Source of the DNA: Algoriphagus vanfongensis DSM 17529
GTDB lineage: Bacteria; Bacteroidota; Bacteroidia; Cytophagales; Cyclobacteriaceae
Direction of reading: 5' to 3'
Assembly (NCBI RefSeq): GCF_000429465.1
Contig: NZ_AUBX01000010.1
Span: 744,001 to 808,000, forward strand
Length of the DNA stretch: 64,000 bases
Position numbers and translations under genes: made by a program. Position 1 is the stretch's first letter. Each line of letters begins with the position of its first letter. This document shows positions 47,002 through 56,213 of this stretch, in pieces. The notes below the pieces were generated by a model, which ran no database searches, had not been told where the DNA came from, and worked only from the letters and a program-made list of their open reading frames with translations.

Positions 47002-48455
47002 TACAGTTCTTTTCTAAGTCTTGCCACAGGTATCTGAAGCTGTTCTCGATATTTTGCGACCGTCCTTCTGGCAATATTATAGCCTCTCTTGTTAAGCATT
47101 TTCACCAACTTATCATCAGATAGAGGCTTCTTCTTGTCTTCTTGATCCACCATTCCTTGCAAGACTGACTTCACTTCTCTATTACTCACATCTTCCCCAC
47201 TGTCAGTTGAGATTCCTTCAGAGAAAAAATACTTCAATGGATACACCCCAAACTCAGTCTGAATAGCTTTGCTATTGGCTACTCTGGATACAGTGGAAAT
47301 GTCCATATCTATCTTTTCAGCAATGTCTTTGAGGATCATCGGTCTCAGATTGGTCTCATCTCCATCGATGAAGAAGTCATACTGGTATTGCAAAATAGCT
47401 TCCATTGTCCGAAGCAGTGTGTTTTGTCTCTGCTTGATCGCATCAATAAACCACTTGGCAGCATCCAGTTTTTGCTTGACAAAAGTGACCGTCTCTTTCA
47501 GTTTTTTATCTTTTTTATCAGACTTATCATAGGCATCAAACATATCCGCATATGATCTGGAAATCCTCAATTCAGGTGCATTTTTCGAATTGAGACTGAT
47601 CTCCAACTTCCCGGAGTTATTCGTCAAGATAAAATCCGGGATGATATATTGTGTCCGCACCAAGCCTTCCGAGACTCCACCCGGTTTTGGGTTTAGCTTG
47701 GTGATCAGGTTGACAGCGTCTTTGGTTTCCTCTTCTGTCAGATCACATCTGCGCTGGATTTTAGAATAATGCTTTTTGGTAAATTCTTCAAAGCAATCAT
47801 TCATGATCCGTAGTGCATTTTGGACCTCAGGATCTTCTGGATGCTCTTTTCGCTCCAGCTGGAGGATCAGACACTCTTGAAGATTTCTGGAAGCAATCCC
47901 GGCAGGATCGAATGTCTGGATCTTGCGGAGGATCTCTTCGAGTTCGTCGATGTCTGTCTCTATATTTTGGCTGAATGCCAAATCATTGATAATCGCCTCC
48001 AAATCCCGGCGAATGTATCCATCATTTTCTATACTGCCGATCAGCTGTTGACCGATGATTTTTTGTCGATCATCTAGCTTGAGATAATTCAATTGTTGGA
48101 TCAGTTGCTCATGAAGAGAAGACTGAGAAGAAATGGGAATCTCACGGTCTTCTTCGTCCGAATTGTAATTTCCATCCCCTTGCATTTTGTAGCCTCCATA
48201 CTCATCATCGAGGTAATCATCTAGATTGAGATCTCTTTCATCTGTGGAAATATCTTCCTCATACGAGTCCTCAAACTCTTCTTGGGTATTTTCTTCCTTC
48301 TCCTCCCGACCTTCTTCTAAGGCGGGATTGACCTCCAATTCCTCCTCGATGCGAGCGTCCAATTCGGCCGTAGGAACCTGCAACAGCTTGATAAACTGGA
48401 TCTGCTGTGGGGACAGCTTCTGAGAAAGTGTCTGACTAAGATTAAGCTTTTGCAT
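47001..48455 (-). CDS. rpoN: RNA polymerase sigma-54 factor
   Basis: This 484-residue sigma-54 is complete. Region I (residues 1-50) has LSQTLSQKLSPQQIQFIKLLQVP. A long acidic region II linker spans about 50-115, the core-binding domain about 120-310, and the RpoN box ARRTVAKYRE lies near 463-472. The ATG at 48455 is preferred to the TTG one codon upstream. Sigma-54 directs transcription at -24/-12 promoters with enhancer-binding proteins; no such activator gene occurs in the window. Confidence 0.96.
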   Translation of the reverse strand: MQKLNLSQTLSQKLSPQQIQFIKLLQVPTAELDARIEEELEVNPALEEGREEKEENTQEEFEDSYEEDISTDERDLNLDDYLDDEYGGYKMQGDGNYNSDEEDREIPISSQSSLHEQLIQQLNYLKLDDRQKIIGQQLIGSIENDGYIRRDLEAIINDLAFSQNIETDIDELEEILRKIQTFDPAGIASRNLQECLILQLERKEHPEDPEVQNALRIMNDCFEEFTKKHYSKIQRRCDLTEEETKDAVNLITKLNPKPGGVSEGLVRTQYIIPDFILTNNSGKLEISLNSKNAPELRISRSYADMFDAYDKSDKKDKKLKETVTFVKQKLDAAKWFIDAIKQRQNTLLRTMEAILQYQYDFFIDGDETNLRPMILKDIAEKIDMDISTVSRVANSKAIQTEFGVYPLKYFFSEGISTDSGEDVSNREVKSVLQGMVDQEDKKKPLSDDKLVKMLNKRGYNIARRTVAKYREQLQIPVARLRKEL

Positions 48456-48630
48456 CAATGAAAGGGTAAAACCTGCAATTTGGGTTCAAAAAAGGCCTTT
48501 TCACAAGAAAAAGCCCCGAACTCAAAGTTAGGAAAAACAAGCAATTTTTTGAATAAAAGCTGATTTAATCGTTTTTTTGCAGACTATACAAAATAGGCTT
48601 TTCAGGCTGTTTTAAACTTTATCAGAAATC

Positions 48631-50082
48631 ATGGCATTCAACAAGCGGGTCAAAATCAAGACCATTCTGGATCAAAATCCAATCGGCAGTGAACTTACCA
48701 TCATGGGATGGGTGAGAACGAAGCGTTCTAATAAAAACGTCACCTTCATTGCAATGAATGACGGCTCCATCATCACCAATTATCAGGTAGTAGCCGATCC
48801 CAATTTGATTTCTGAAGAAATTCTAAAAAAATGCAGTACCGGAGCCTGTCTCAAAATCACCGGAACTGTCGTGGAATCTCAAGGTTCCGGTCAATCATCC
48901 GAACTCAATGCTATTTCTATCGAGGTATTGGGCGAGGCTGATCCTGAAAAATATCCATTGCAACCTAAGAAACACTCTTTGGAGTTTCTTCGTGAGATTG
49001 CTCACTTGAGAATGCGTACAAATACCTTTGGAGCTGTTTTCAGAGTGAGACATGCTTTGGCTTTTGCTGTACATCAATACTTCAATGACAAGGGCTTTTT
49101 CTACATCCATACACCGATCATCACAGCATCTGATGCGGAAGGAGCAGGGGAAACTTTCAAAGTGACCACCTTGGATATTGCAAATCCTCCTAAAACTGAA
49201 GAGGGAGCGGTTGACTTCAAGCAGGATTTCTTCGAGAGAGAAGCAAACCTGACTGTTTCCGGTCAGTTGGAAGGCGAACTGGCAGCAATGGCCTTATCAG
49301 AGATCTATACCTTTGGTCCTACTTTCCGTGCCGAAAATTCCAACACGACACGTCACTTGGCGGAGTTTTGGATGATCGAGCCGGAGATGGCTTTCTATGA
49401 TGCCGAGGACAATGCAGATTTGGCAGAAGACTTCTTGAAGTATTTGATCCGATATGCCTTGGATCATTGCATGGATGACTTGGCATTTTTGGAGTCAAGG
49501 CTTCTGGATGAAGAGAAATCCAAGCCTGCAGATCAACGCTCAGAAATGGGATTGATAGACAAACTGAAGTTTGTCTTGGAGAATGAATTTGTCAGAATCA
49601 CCTACACAGAGGCAATCGAGATTTTGAAAAGATCCAAGCCAAATCAGAAGAAGAAATTCCAGTACCTAATCGAGGAATGGGGTGCAGATCTTCAGTCTGA
49701 GCATGAGAGATACTTGGTAGAGAAGCATTTCAAAAAACCAGTGATCTTGACTGACTATCCGAAAGACATCAAGTCCTTCTACATGCGTCAAAACGAGGAC
49801 GGCAAAACTGTAGCAGCGATGGATATCCTATTCCCTGGTATCGGCGAGATCGTCGGTGGTTCTCAGCGAGAAGAAAGAATGGATGTCCTGCTTCAAAGAA
49901 TGGAAGAGATGAACATTCCTACCGAAGAAATGTGGTGGTTTTTGGATACTAGAAGATTTGGAGCTACTCCCCATGCCGGCTTCGGCTTGGGCTTCGAGAG
50001 AATGGTCCAGTTCGTCACGGGAATGGGCAATATCCGCGATGTGATTGCCTTCCCAAGAACTCCAGGAAACGCTGAATTCTAA
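48631..50082 (+). CDS. asnS: Asparagine-tRNA ligase
   Basis: This 483-residue class IIb aminoacyl-tRNA synthetase charges tRNA-Asn. An OB-fold anticodon-binding domain spans about 15-110 ([23 protein letters not shown]). The catalytic domain has motif 2 [22 protein letters not shown] (about 229) and motif 3 [16 protein letters not shown] (about 450). The 75-residue insertion with [17 protein letters not shown] is usual for bacterial AsnRS. It is a single gene with a terminator behind it. Confidence 0.97.
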   Translation: MAFNKRVKIKTILDQNPIGSELTIMGWVRTKRSNKNVTFIAMNDGSIITNYQVVADPNLISEEILKKCSTGACLKITGTVVESQGSGQSSELNAISIEVLGEADPEKYPLQPKKHSLEFLREIAHLRMRTNTFGAVFRVRHALAFAVHQYFNDKGFFYIHTPIITASDAEGAGETFKVTTLDIANPPKTEEGAVDFKQDFFEREANLTVSGQLEGELAAMALSEIYTFGPTFRAENSNTTRHLAEFWMIEPEMAFYDAEDNADLAEDFLKYLIRYALDHCMDDLAFLESRLLDEEKSKPADQRSEMGLIDKLKFVLENEFVRITYTEAIEILKRSKPNQKKKFQYLIEEWGADLQSEHERYLVEKHFKKPVILTDYPKDIKSFYMRQNEDGKTVAAMDILFPGIGEIVGGSQREERMDVLLQRMEEMNIPTEEMWWFLDTRRFGATPHAGFGLGFERMVQFVTGMGNIRDVIAFPRTPGNAEF

Positions 50083-50104
50083 TCCGTAGTAAATATTAAA
50101 ATTT

Positions 50105-50134
50105 AATCCCTGTCAGAAATGGCAGGGATTTTTT
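50105..50134 (+). terminator. Terminator of asnS with GAAA loop
   Basis: AATCCCTGTCA (50105-50115) pairs with TGGCAGGGATT (50120-50130) as 11 bp with one G-U and a GAAA tetraloop, followed by T5. Confidence 0.9.
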
Positions 50135-50135
50135 A

Positions 50136-51632
50136 TTAATCAAAAATCCCCGTATTCCCCTTTTCCAGCAATGATTTGAGAGCTGAAAGTCCATCAAGAT
50201 TTTCTGGCGCAACATTTCTAGTTTCCAAAGGATCGGCTTGCTGATCGTACAATTCATATTCCGGTCCATTTGTACGGAAATACTGAGTCAAACGATAATC
50301 TGGGGTCCTGACAGAATTGCCTCGATTGAAATAGCTATAAGCCGAATTTCTCCAGGTGGGCAAACTGGGATTTTGCATCAAGCCCACCATACTCTGGCCA
50401 TCAAGATCAGAAGCTGAACTCAGCCCAGCCAAGTCCAGCAGCGTAGGATAAATATCTACTGAACTGACTATTTGATCTACCTGATTCCCTTTTTGGGCTG
50501 GATTTCTGATCACTAATACGGACTGCAATGCCCAGTCAAACAAGGTATGTTTTCCCCAGACCAAATCATCCCCCAAGTGCCAGCCGTGATCACCCCACAC
50601 CACGACGATCGTATTCTCTGCCAAGCCCTGCCGCTCCAGTTCATCCAAAACTTTCCCTATCTGAGCATCTACATAGCTGACTGCTGCCAAATAAGCATGT
50701 CGGATCTTTCTGGCATATTCATCGGAAAGCTGCGAGTCGAGACTTGCCTTCTCCTCTCCGAGAGCATATTGGTTAAATTCACCACTTTGCAGCAAACTCG
50801 CTTTGGCCGAGCCCTCTGGAATTTGAGGAAATGGTGCAAGAGGGATTTCAGATTCCTCGTAGAGATCCCAGTATTTTTGCGGAGCCGTAAAAGGCAAATG
50901 AGGCTTAAAAAAGCCCACACTTAAAAAGAAGGGCTTCTCCTCCTCCTTCAACTCTCCCAGCTTTTGGATCGCCAATTCGGCTGTCAAACCGTCTGGATAG
51001 CCCGTGTCGGCCACATCAGCAGCTTCATAAGGTTTGACCTGCTTGTTTTTCCCAGTCCTATTGCTTCCATCTGCATATCCAAAAAATGCATTGTGCCCTG
51101 TCTCCCATTTCCCAGGATCAAACAACATTTCATCCCAACTTCCTGGCAACTCCAGTACATCACTTTTAGGCTCCGCATAGTCATAGACATAGCCATCCGG
51201 ATGGTGTGATATTTTGCCTATCCCTACCGTGTAATAGCCTTGATCCCTGAATTGCTCCAAAAATGTCAAAGGCCTCTCCGACTTTGACTTCGAAGAAATA
51301 TGCTGTACAGAAGCCATATTACTGAGATCAGCTTTGCTTCTTGGCAGCTTCCCAACTAACATACTATGCCTCGAAGCTCCGCATGTGGGAACGGTGACAA
51401 AGTGATTGGTAAAGACTGAGCTTTGCGAAGCCAATCGATCCAGATTGGGTGTTTTAGCATATTCCTTCCCATAAGCCCCAAGCTCCGGCCGCAGGTCATC
51501 TACTGCTATAAATAAAAAATTAGGCTTCTCAACTGGTACGTTCTGAGCTTTACTTTCGGCAGAAAGCATCAAACAAGCCCACAAAAACATAAACAAACAA
51601 ATCACTCTTACTTTCACGATGTACTCTTTCAT
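50136..51632 (-). CDS. Iduronate-2-sulfatase-like secreted sulfatase
   Basis: This 498-residue protein has a signal peptide (about residues 1-29), FIAVDDLRPELGAYG metal-site block (about 41-55), maturation motif C84-G-A-S-R, and VVWGDHGWHLGDDLVWGKHTLFDWALQ (about 345), which is typical of iduronate-2-sulfatase-like enzymes. It probably removes 2-O-sulfate from uronic acids or a related sulfated polysaccharide in the periplasm. It follows an MFS gene by 9 bases on the same strand. Confidence 0.9.
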   Translation of the reverse strand: MKEYIVKVRVICLFMFLWACLMLSAESKAQNVPVEKPNFLFIAVDDLRPELGAYGKEYAKTPNLDRLASQSSVFTNHFVTVPTCGASRHSMLVGKLPRSKADLSNMASVQHISSKSKSERPLTFLEQFRDQGYYTVGIGKISHHPDGYVYDYAEPKSDVLELPGSWDEMLFDPGKWETGHNAFFGYADGSNRTGKNKQVKPYEAADVADTGYPDGLTAELAIQKLGELKEEEKPFFLSVGFFKPHLPFTAPQKYWDLYEESEIPLAPFPQIPEGSAKASLLQSGEFNQYALGEEKASLDSQLSDEYARKIRHAYLAAVSYVDAQIGKVLDELERQGLAENTIVVVWGDHGWHLGDDLVWGKHTLFDWALQSVLVIRNPAQKGNQVDQIVSSVDIYPTLLDLAGLSSASDLDGQSMVGLMQNPSLPTWRNSAYSYFNRGNSVRTPDYRLTQYFRTNGPEYELYDQQADPLETRNVAPENLDGLSALKSLLEKGNTGIFD

Positions 51633-51641
51633 AGTATTTCC

Positions 51642-52829
51642 CTAGCTGACTACTTTCACTCTTCTGGCTAGTGGGATACAAAGCAGGCTAAAGAAAATTG
51701 CAATGTATCCAACCAGATTAAAATTGGTCAATTGCCCTGTGGCAGATTCACCTATGATCAGTCCTGCTATCAAGGATGCCAGCCCTGTAGCCAACTGTTG
51801 AATCGCAGAATTAAAACTCAGAAAGCTTCCTCGATTTTCCGGCAAAGCTGTCCCGGTGATAATCGCAGCAGCGGGCACATATCTTCCATTAGATGTGACA
51901 AAAAACAGAGTCGTCACCAGCAACACCAAAGGTACTGGAGTCACTCCAAGATGGGTGATGATTCCAATGGGAATGACATTCAGCGCCATAAAAATGGAAA
52001 AGACTTTTAGCTTGCCATATCTGTCAGAAAGTCTTCCTACCCAAGGTGAAGTGAATATGGTAAATGCCCCGCCTGCGATGTAGATATAGGTCAGTTGCAT
52101 CTCTGTAAATCCAACATTGGCAACATTGTAGGGACTCAGAAACGGAATAATCATAAACTGACCAAACATCATCATGACGGACAGAGAGATCGCTCGCATT
52201 TGATTGGAATTCGAAGTGACTCGCTTAATCACTTGGACAGGATGAGGGCGGTGGGCTTCTTGATTCAAATGGTCTTTGATCGAAGGGATAAACCGGATGA
52301 TCATCCCCAAACTGACCAGCGACAAAAGAGTCAGAATATAAAAAGGGGTGTGCCAATCGGATAAACTCGCCAAAAACAAGCCTAGAGGAACCCCAAGCAC
52401 AGAAGCAACAGAGAACGCCGCCATGACCAGCCCCATGGCTCTTCCACGCCTGGAATCGGGCACCACATCACCTATGATTGCCAAAATCAAGGCCGAAGTC
52501 AATCCTCCGAACAGCCCCGAAATCACACGTGCCATCAAAAGAACGGAATAGCTGGGAGAAAGGGCGCAGCCCAAGGTGGCCACAGTAAAACCAATATAAA
52601 CCCAAAGCAGTATTTGCTTTCGATCAAACCGATCTAAGAAGAATGCTCCAAAAAAACTTGAAATCCCTGCACTGAAAGTATAGGAAGATACTAAGAGACC
52701 AAATTCTCTCGGGGAAATTTCAAATACCCGCATCAATTGTGGTCCCAAAGGCATCAAAATCATAAAATCAACAATATGGATAAAGTTGATCGCTGCGAGT
52801 GTCCAGAGGATTAGTTTTTCTCTATTCAT
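51642..52829 (-). CDS. MFS transporter, DHA1-type
   Basis: This 395-residue protein has about twelve helices and the MFS motif A-like FFLDRFDRKQILLW after helix 2 and GRLSDRYGKLKVF after helix 8, as in drug:H+ antiporter 1 and arabinose-efflux transporters. It lies upstream of and close to the iduronate-sulfatase-like gene, so the two may share a transcript. Substrate unknown. Confidence 0.88.
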   Translation of the reverse strand: MNREKLILWTLAAINFIHIVDFMILMPLGPQLMRVFEISPREFGLLVSSYTFSAGISSFFGAFFLDRFDRKQILLWVYIGFTVATLGCALSPSYSVLLMARVISGLFGGLTSALILAIIGDVVPDSRRGRAMGLVMAAFSVASVLGVPLGLFLASLSDWHTPFYILTLLSLVSLGMIIRFIPSIKDHLNQEAHRPHPVQVIKRVTSNSNQMRAISLSVMMMFGQFMIIPFLSPYNVANVGFTEMQLTYIYIAGGAFTIFTSPWVGRLSDRYGKLKVFSIFMALNVIPIGIITHLGVTPVPLVLLVTTLFFVTSNGRYVPAAAIITGTALPENRGSFLSFNSAIQQLATGLASLIAGLIIGESATGQLTNFNLVGYIAIFFSLLCIPLARRVKVVS

Positions 52830-52858
52830 AAATAAATGTTGAAAGCGGATGGAGAAGA

Positions 52859-54340
52859 TCAGATTGAAGAATCAACCCCCAACTTCAAATAGGTCTCTGG
52901 AATTTCTTGAATAATATCTGAAGCGATAGTGCCACGTCTCTTTTTCTCTCCTGCAAGTTCCCCTGCCAGCCCATGATGATACGCGGCACACAAAGCTGCA
53001 TTTTCGGGAGCATATCCCATCCCGAGAAATGCTGTGATCATCCCTGTCAAGACATCTCCGGAACCTCCTGTCGCCATAAATTGAGAACCTGAACTATTGA
53101 TTACCTGCTTTCCATCTGGAAATGAAATGACTGTATTCGCTCCCTTGAGAATTAAGATTAGTCCGTGCTCGATAGAAAAAGACTTGGCTTTTTCCATTCG
53201 GATTAAGTGAGTTTCAGCATTGCCAACCAGCCTATGAAATTCTCCCACATGAGGGGTTAGAATACTATTTTTCGGCAATTGACCCAATAATTCTGGATGC
53301 TTCGCCAAAATATTGATTCCATCTGCATCAATTACCATAGGCTTGGAATTGTCTTTAAGGAGTCGCTCCAAGAGGCTTTTGCGATGATCCACTCCCCAGC
53401 CTGGGCCGATCCCCACTGCATCGTAGTAGTCGGCATTGGGAATCAAGCCCCAGTTGCACATAGCCTCGGGCACTGCCACCTGCAGAATCTGGTGCTCGCT
53501 TTCTTCCACATGGCATGTCACCAGTCCTGCTCCAGTTCGCAATGCCGCTTTGGAAGCCAAAACCATAGCGCCCATTTTCCCTAGGCTTCCTCCTACTAGG
53601 AGAATCTTGCCAAAATCTCCCTTGTGAGAAAATCGATGAAACATCCTGTGAAGCTTTGCTAGGTCATGCTTTTGTAGAAAAAATAAATCCTCTTCAAATT
53701 CACCGTAAAACTGATCCCCAATCCCTATATCTGCCACGATCAAATTTCCTGTGAAAGCAGCATTTTCCGGAAGCAAAAGAGCAAGTTTTGGAAAGGCAAA
53801 GGAAATAGTAACATCCGCCATAAAGCATGTGTCCTCCACTACTCCTTCAGAGTACATCCCGCTTGGGATATCCAGAGCGATCTTAATTCCTGACAGTTCA
53901 TTCATCTGGTTGATCGCCTCCAGTGCATCCTTACGTAGATCCCCCTGCAATCCGACTCCTAGGAAAGCATCTATCACCACAACATTTTGATCCGATGATT
54001 CAAAGTCTTTCAGAAAAACTTCTTTGACTTGTGTGGGAAGGTATTCCAAATTATGTGCAGCATCAGGACTTAATTTCGCACTTTCTGCAAAACACTTGAC
54101 GACTTGGACTGGATAGTTTTTTTGACTGATGAGCCTGGCAATAGCCAGTCCGTCTCCTCCATTATTTCCTGCCCCTACAAAAATCAGTACCTGTCTGTCT
54201 TTTGAAAAATGTTGCTGATAGAACCATTCCTCTACAAAGCGAGCTGCGTTTTCCATCAGCTCCAAGGATGGAGTTTTTGTTATTTTACAAAAACGAGAGT
54301 CTAGCTCTTTTACATTTTCACCTTTCAGTATTTTAATCAT
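52859..54340 (-). CDS. nnr: Bifunctional NAD(P)HX epimerase/dehydratase
   Basis: This is a 493-residue fusion of YjeF_N epimerase (about 1-215, VLIFVGAGNNGGDGLAIARLI) and ADP/ATP-dependent NAD(P)HX dehydratase (about 230-490, AVGIGPGWGVD, LTPHVGEFHRL, GSGDVLTGMITAFLG). It repairs hydrated NADH and NADPH. I set the start at the ATG at 54340, where MIKILKGENVKELD matches the family; a longer frame to 54439 adds an unlike hydrophobic N-terminus. It is the last recognisable housekeeping gene before the accessory region. Confidence 0.93.
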   Translation of the reverse strand: MIKILKGENVKELDSRFCKITKTPSLELMENAARFVEEWFYQQHFSKDRQVLIFVGAGNNGGDGLAIARLISQKNYPVQVVKCFAESAKLSPDAAHNLEYLPTQVKEVFLKDFESSDQNVVVIDAFLGVGLQGDLRKDALEAINQMNELSGIKIALDIPSGMYSEGVVEDTCFMADVTISFAFPKLALLLPENAAFTGNLIVADIGIGDQFYGEFEEDLFFLQKHDLAKLHRMFHRFSHKGDFGKILLVGGSLGKMGAMVLASKAALRTGAGLVTCHVEESEHQILQVAVPEAMCNWGLIPNADYYDAVGIGPGWGVDHRKSLLERLLKDNSKPMVIDADGINILAKHPELLGQLPKNSILTPHVGEFHRLVGNAETHLIRMEKAKSFSIEHGLILILKGANTVISFPDGKQVINSSGSQFMATGGSGDVLTGMITAFLGMGYAPENAALCAAYHHGLAGELAGEKKRRGTIASDIIQEIPETYLKLGVDSSI

Positions 54341-55244
54341 GCTTGGTGAGCAAAGTGTTAATCCTTTTTTTGACAATGAGATAATAAGAAGATTTTGAAT
54401 GATTGAATACCAAATCAAAATAGAAGTCCAAAAATACAAGCATAATAGTTTAAAAAGTAAGTAATCAAAAGATGAGCTAAGGAATTTAGAGTTTAATTTG
54501 ATAAGTGGACTTAAAAGGCCTTCACTTTGGAAAGAAAAAACATCATTTGTATTTCTCTCTCAGAATTTTAGGCTTCTAGTTAATTTGATCACTTTCATAT
54601 ATTCCATTAAAATGTACGCTGATAATATTGCCTTTATCATTGCCAATGATCTCACATGATCATCATTTGTACAGCTCGACAGTTTACTAAGGCAGTAATC
54701 TATAGATAATTCAAGCCTAAAACTGTTTTCCATCTATGCAGTAAGATTAATGCGATCAATCTAAAATATGGTTTAGGTGGAAAAAGGAAATACGAATAAG
54801 ATCCAAGAAAAATACTCAACCATTGGATCTAGTTATGTAAGCTTCCTGAACCTAATTGCTGGCGTATTAATATTGCAATTAAAGCTAGACAATTACAATT
54901 CAGATCTATAGACACAAAAAAGCCCAATTACTATCAATCTTTGAAAACAAAAACGGATTGAAAGCCCTACATCAAGTGACTCATAATTTCACCCATCGAT
55001 TGTCTAAGAACTTAAAACAGAAAATTCTGCCTATAAAAGCCGAGTAAAGACTCTTCACTCGGCTTTAACTTGAAAAATGAATTAGATTATTTATTAAAAG
55101 ACGAAAATCACTCACTTTTCATTAACTAAGTCAGTCACCATAGCATTGTTTTGTTTTCTTCGTTAAGAAATTGATTCCCTCATAAATGAAACTTTCAATG
55201 CGAAGTCCAATGCTTAATCCGAACCTAGTATTTCAGATTATTTT
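54341..55244. other. 904-bp AT-rich intergenic region without recognised gene
   Basis: I find no credible coding frame on either strand. It holds a terminator-like hairpin (55036-55066) with no gene ending nearby and an 11-base repeat CATCATTTGTA at 54541 and 54661, exactly 120 bases apart. Overall it is visibly more AT-rich than the flanking genes. A decayed gene, an unrecognised small RNA or an island boundary are possible. Confidence 0.6.
55036..55066. terminator. Orphan terminator-like hairpin
   Basis: AAAGCCGAGT (55036-55045) pairs perfectly with ACTCGGCTTT (55057-55066). No annotated gene on either strand ends within about 180 bases, so it may end an unrecognised transcript. Confidence 0.6.
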
Positions 55245-55496
55245 TTACTGAACTGAATCGAGTAACCTTTCCTCCAGCTTCTGCTCATCTACGGTTAACT
55301 GGCAGATGGAAACCAAAATGGTTCCTGCCGTGATTGCATAGCCTGCATATTCCTGCAGGATCTCGGGCACCAGCCCTGGAGCTGTGAGCACAGCTGTGCC
55401 GATAGCTGCGATGAGCAATCCCGCCTTCTTCAAAAATTGAAAGAAAGGGGGCGTGGGCGCCAAGGCCCGTGATTTTACTTCTGAGAGTATGTTCAT
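55245..55496 (-). CDS. Small membrane protein, holin-like in shape
   Basis: This 83-residue protein has two predicted helices (AGLLIAAIGTAVLTA and YAGYAITAGTILVSICQL) and charged ends. I do not recognise the family. Size and topology recall phage holins, and the gene is last in a minus-strand group with a coiled-coil membrane protein and a DUF5675-like protein. Holin activity is only a suggestion. A 103-base gap with short GATGTC repeats precedes it. Confidence 0.6.
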   Translation of the reverse strand: MNILSEVKSRALAPTPPFFQFLKKAGLLIAAIGTAVLTAPGLVPEILQEYAGYAITAGTILVSICQLTVDEQKLEERLLDSVQ

Positions 55497-55523
55497 TGTT
55501 TTGTTGTTTAGATGTTGTTATTG

Positions 55524-55560
55524 CCCGATGTCGGGTGTCCGATGTCCGTTGCTAGATGTT
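55524..55560. repeat. Short GATGTC-type tandem degenerate repeat
   Basis: CCCGATGTCGGG (55524-55535, a palindrome with 2-base centre) runs into GATGTCCGTTG and GATGTTC copies, making an imperfect 12-14 base repeat in the gap between two small membrane-protein genes. Confidence 0.4.
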
Positions 55561-55599
55561 CACGGTCGAGGATCAACAGACCACAGTAGTTTTTCCTCC

Positions 55600-55809
55600 T
55601 TAACTAGGGGGACTACGGGTACGCTGCAGCATTGCCTTCATCAGAACCTGCTCTGCTTCGAGTCTTATAAAGAGCTCTTTCAGCTTTGCCAGTTCCTGAC
55701 TCAACTGCCGGGTATCCTGAATCAATAATTTCAGGAAATAAGCAATCACCGAAAGAAGCATCATCACGATCCCGCCGGCCAGACTCAGCAATAGGTCCGC
55801 GCCAGACAT
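55600..55809 (-). CDS. Single-helix membrane protein with coiled coil
   Basis: This 69-residue protein has a membrane helix (LLLSLAGGIVMMLLSVIAYFLKLL) followed by a heptad-like amphipathic stretch (QDTRQLSQELAKLKELFIRLEAEQVLMKA). The start at the ATG at 55809 puts the helix at the N-terminus; a longer frame reaches 55875 within the upstream gene. It overlaps the DUF5675-like gene by 25 bases, so they are co-transcribed. Shape recalls phage spanin or holin accessory proteins; no family is recognised. Confidence 0.6.
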   Translation of the reverse strand: MSGADLLLSLAGGIVMMLLSVIAYFLKLLIQDTRQLSQELAKLKELFIRLEAEQVLMKAMLQRTRSPPS

Positions 55810-56213
55810 GATTCCAATTGGTATGGGATCCCCTTTGAAACTACCTGTAACTCGATCAACTCCCCGCTTTCCCAATAGGGCGTCAGCTCATCCATTAATT
55901 TCAGAAAAGCCAAGCGAGTAAATAAGGGAGTACCATCTGCCCGATAGCAGGTCACAGGACAGAACTCATGCAGACCGGGACTTTTTGCTCCGTCTTTGGA
56001 ACAGATCCTCCCGATACCTCCCACCTGTATAGACCAGCCATGCTCCTCGCTATGTACTGGCTCCAGCAGATAGACTCCCTCCTCCATGCAATAGCAGCTT
56101 GGATCATAGCAGGCCTTGGGGGCTTCACGGATGAAGCAAAGCTGCCTCCCTCCTTTGAGTAGCCTCCCCAGGCTGCCCCGGGGAGTATAGCTACGTTGCA
56201 ATAAGAGTCTCAT
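55785..56213 (-). CDS. DUF5675-like protein
   Basis: This 142-residue protein opens with RLLLQRSYTPRGSLGRLLKGG, then CFIREAPKACYDPSCYCMEEGVYLLEPV and HGWSIQVGG. This order resembles DUF5675, a family common in phages and phage-like Bacteroidota loci whose activity is unknown. It has eight cysteines. Its ATG overlaps the stop of the upstream gene (TGATG) and its end overlaps the coiled-coil membrane protein gene, giving a tightly coupled three-gene unit. Family call is from pattern memory and is tentative. Confidence 0.55.
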   Translation of the reverse strand: MRLLLQRSYTPRGSLGRLLKGGRQLCFIREAPKACYDPSCYCMEEGVYLLEPVHSEEHGWSIQVGGIGRICSKDGAKSPGLHEFCPVTCYRADGTPLFTRLAFLKLMDELTPYWESGELIELQVVSKGIPYQLESCLARTYC

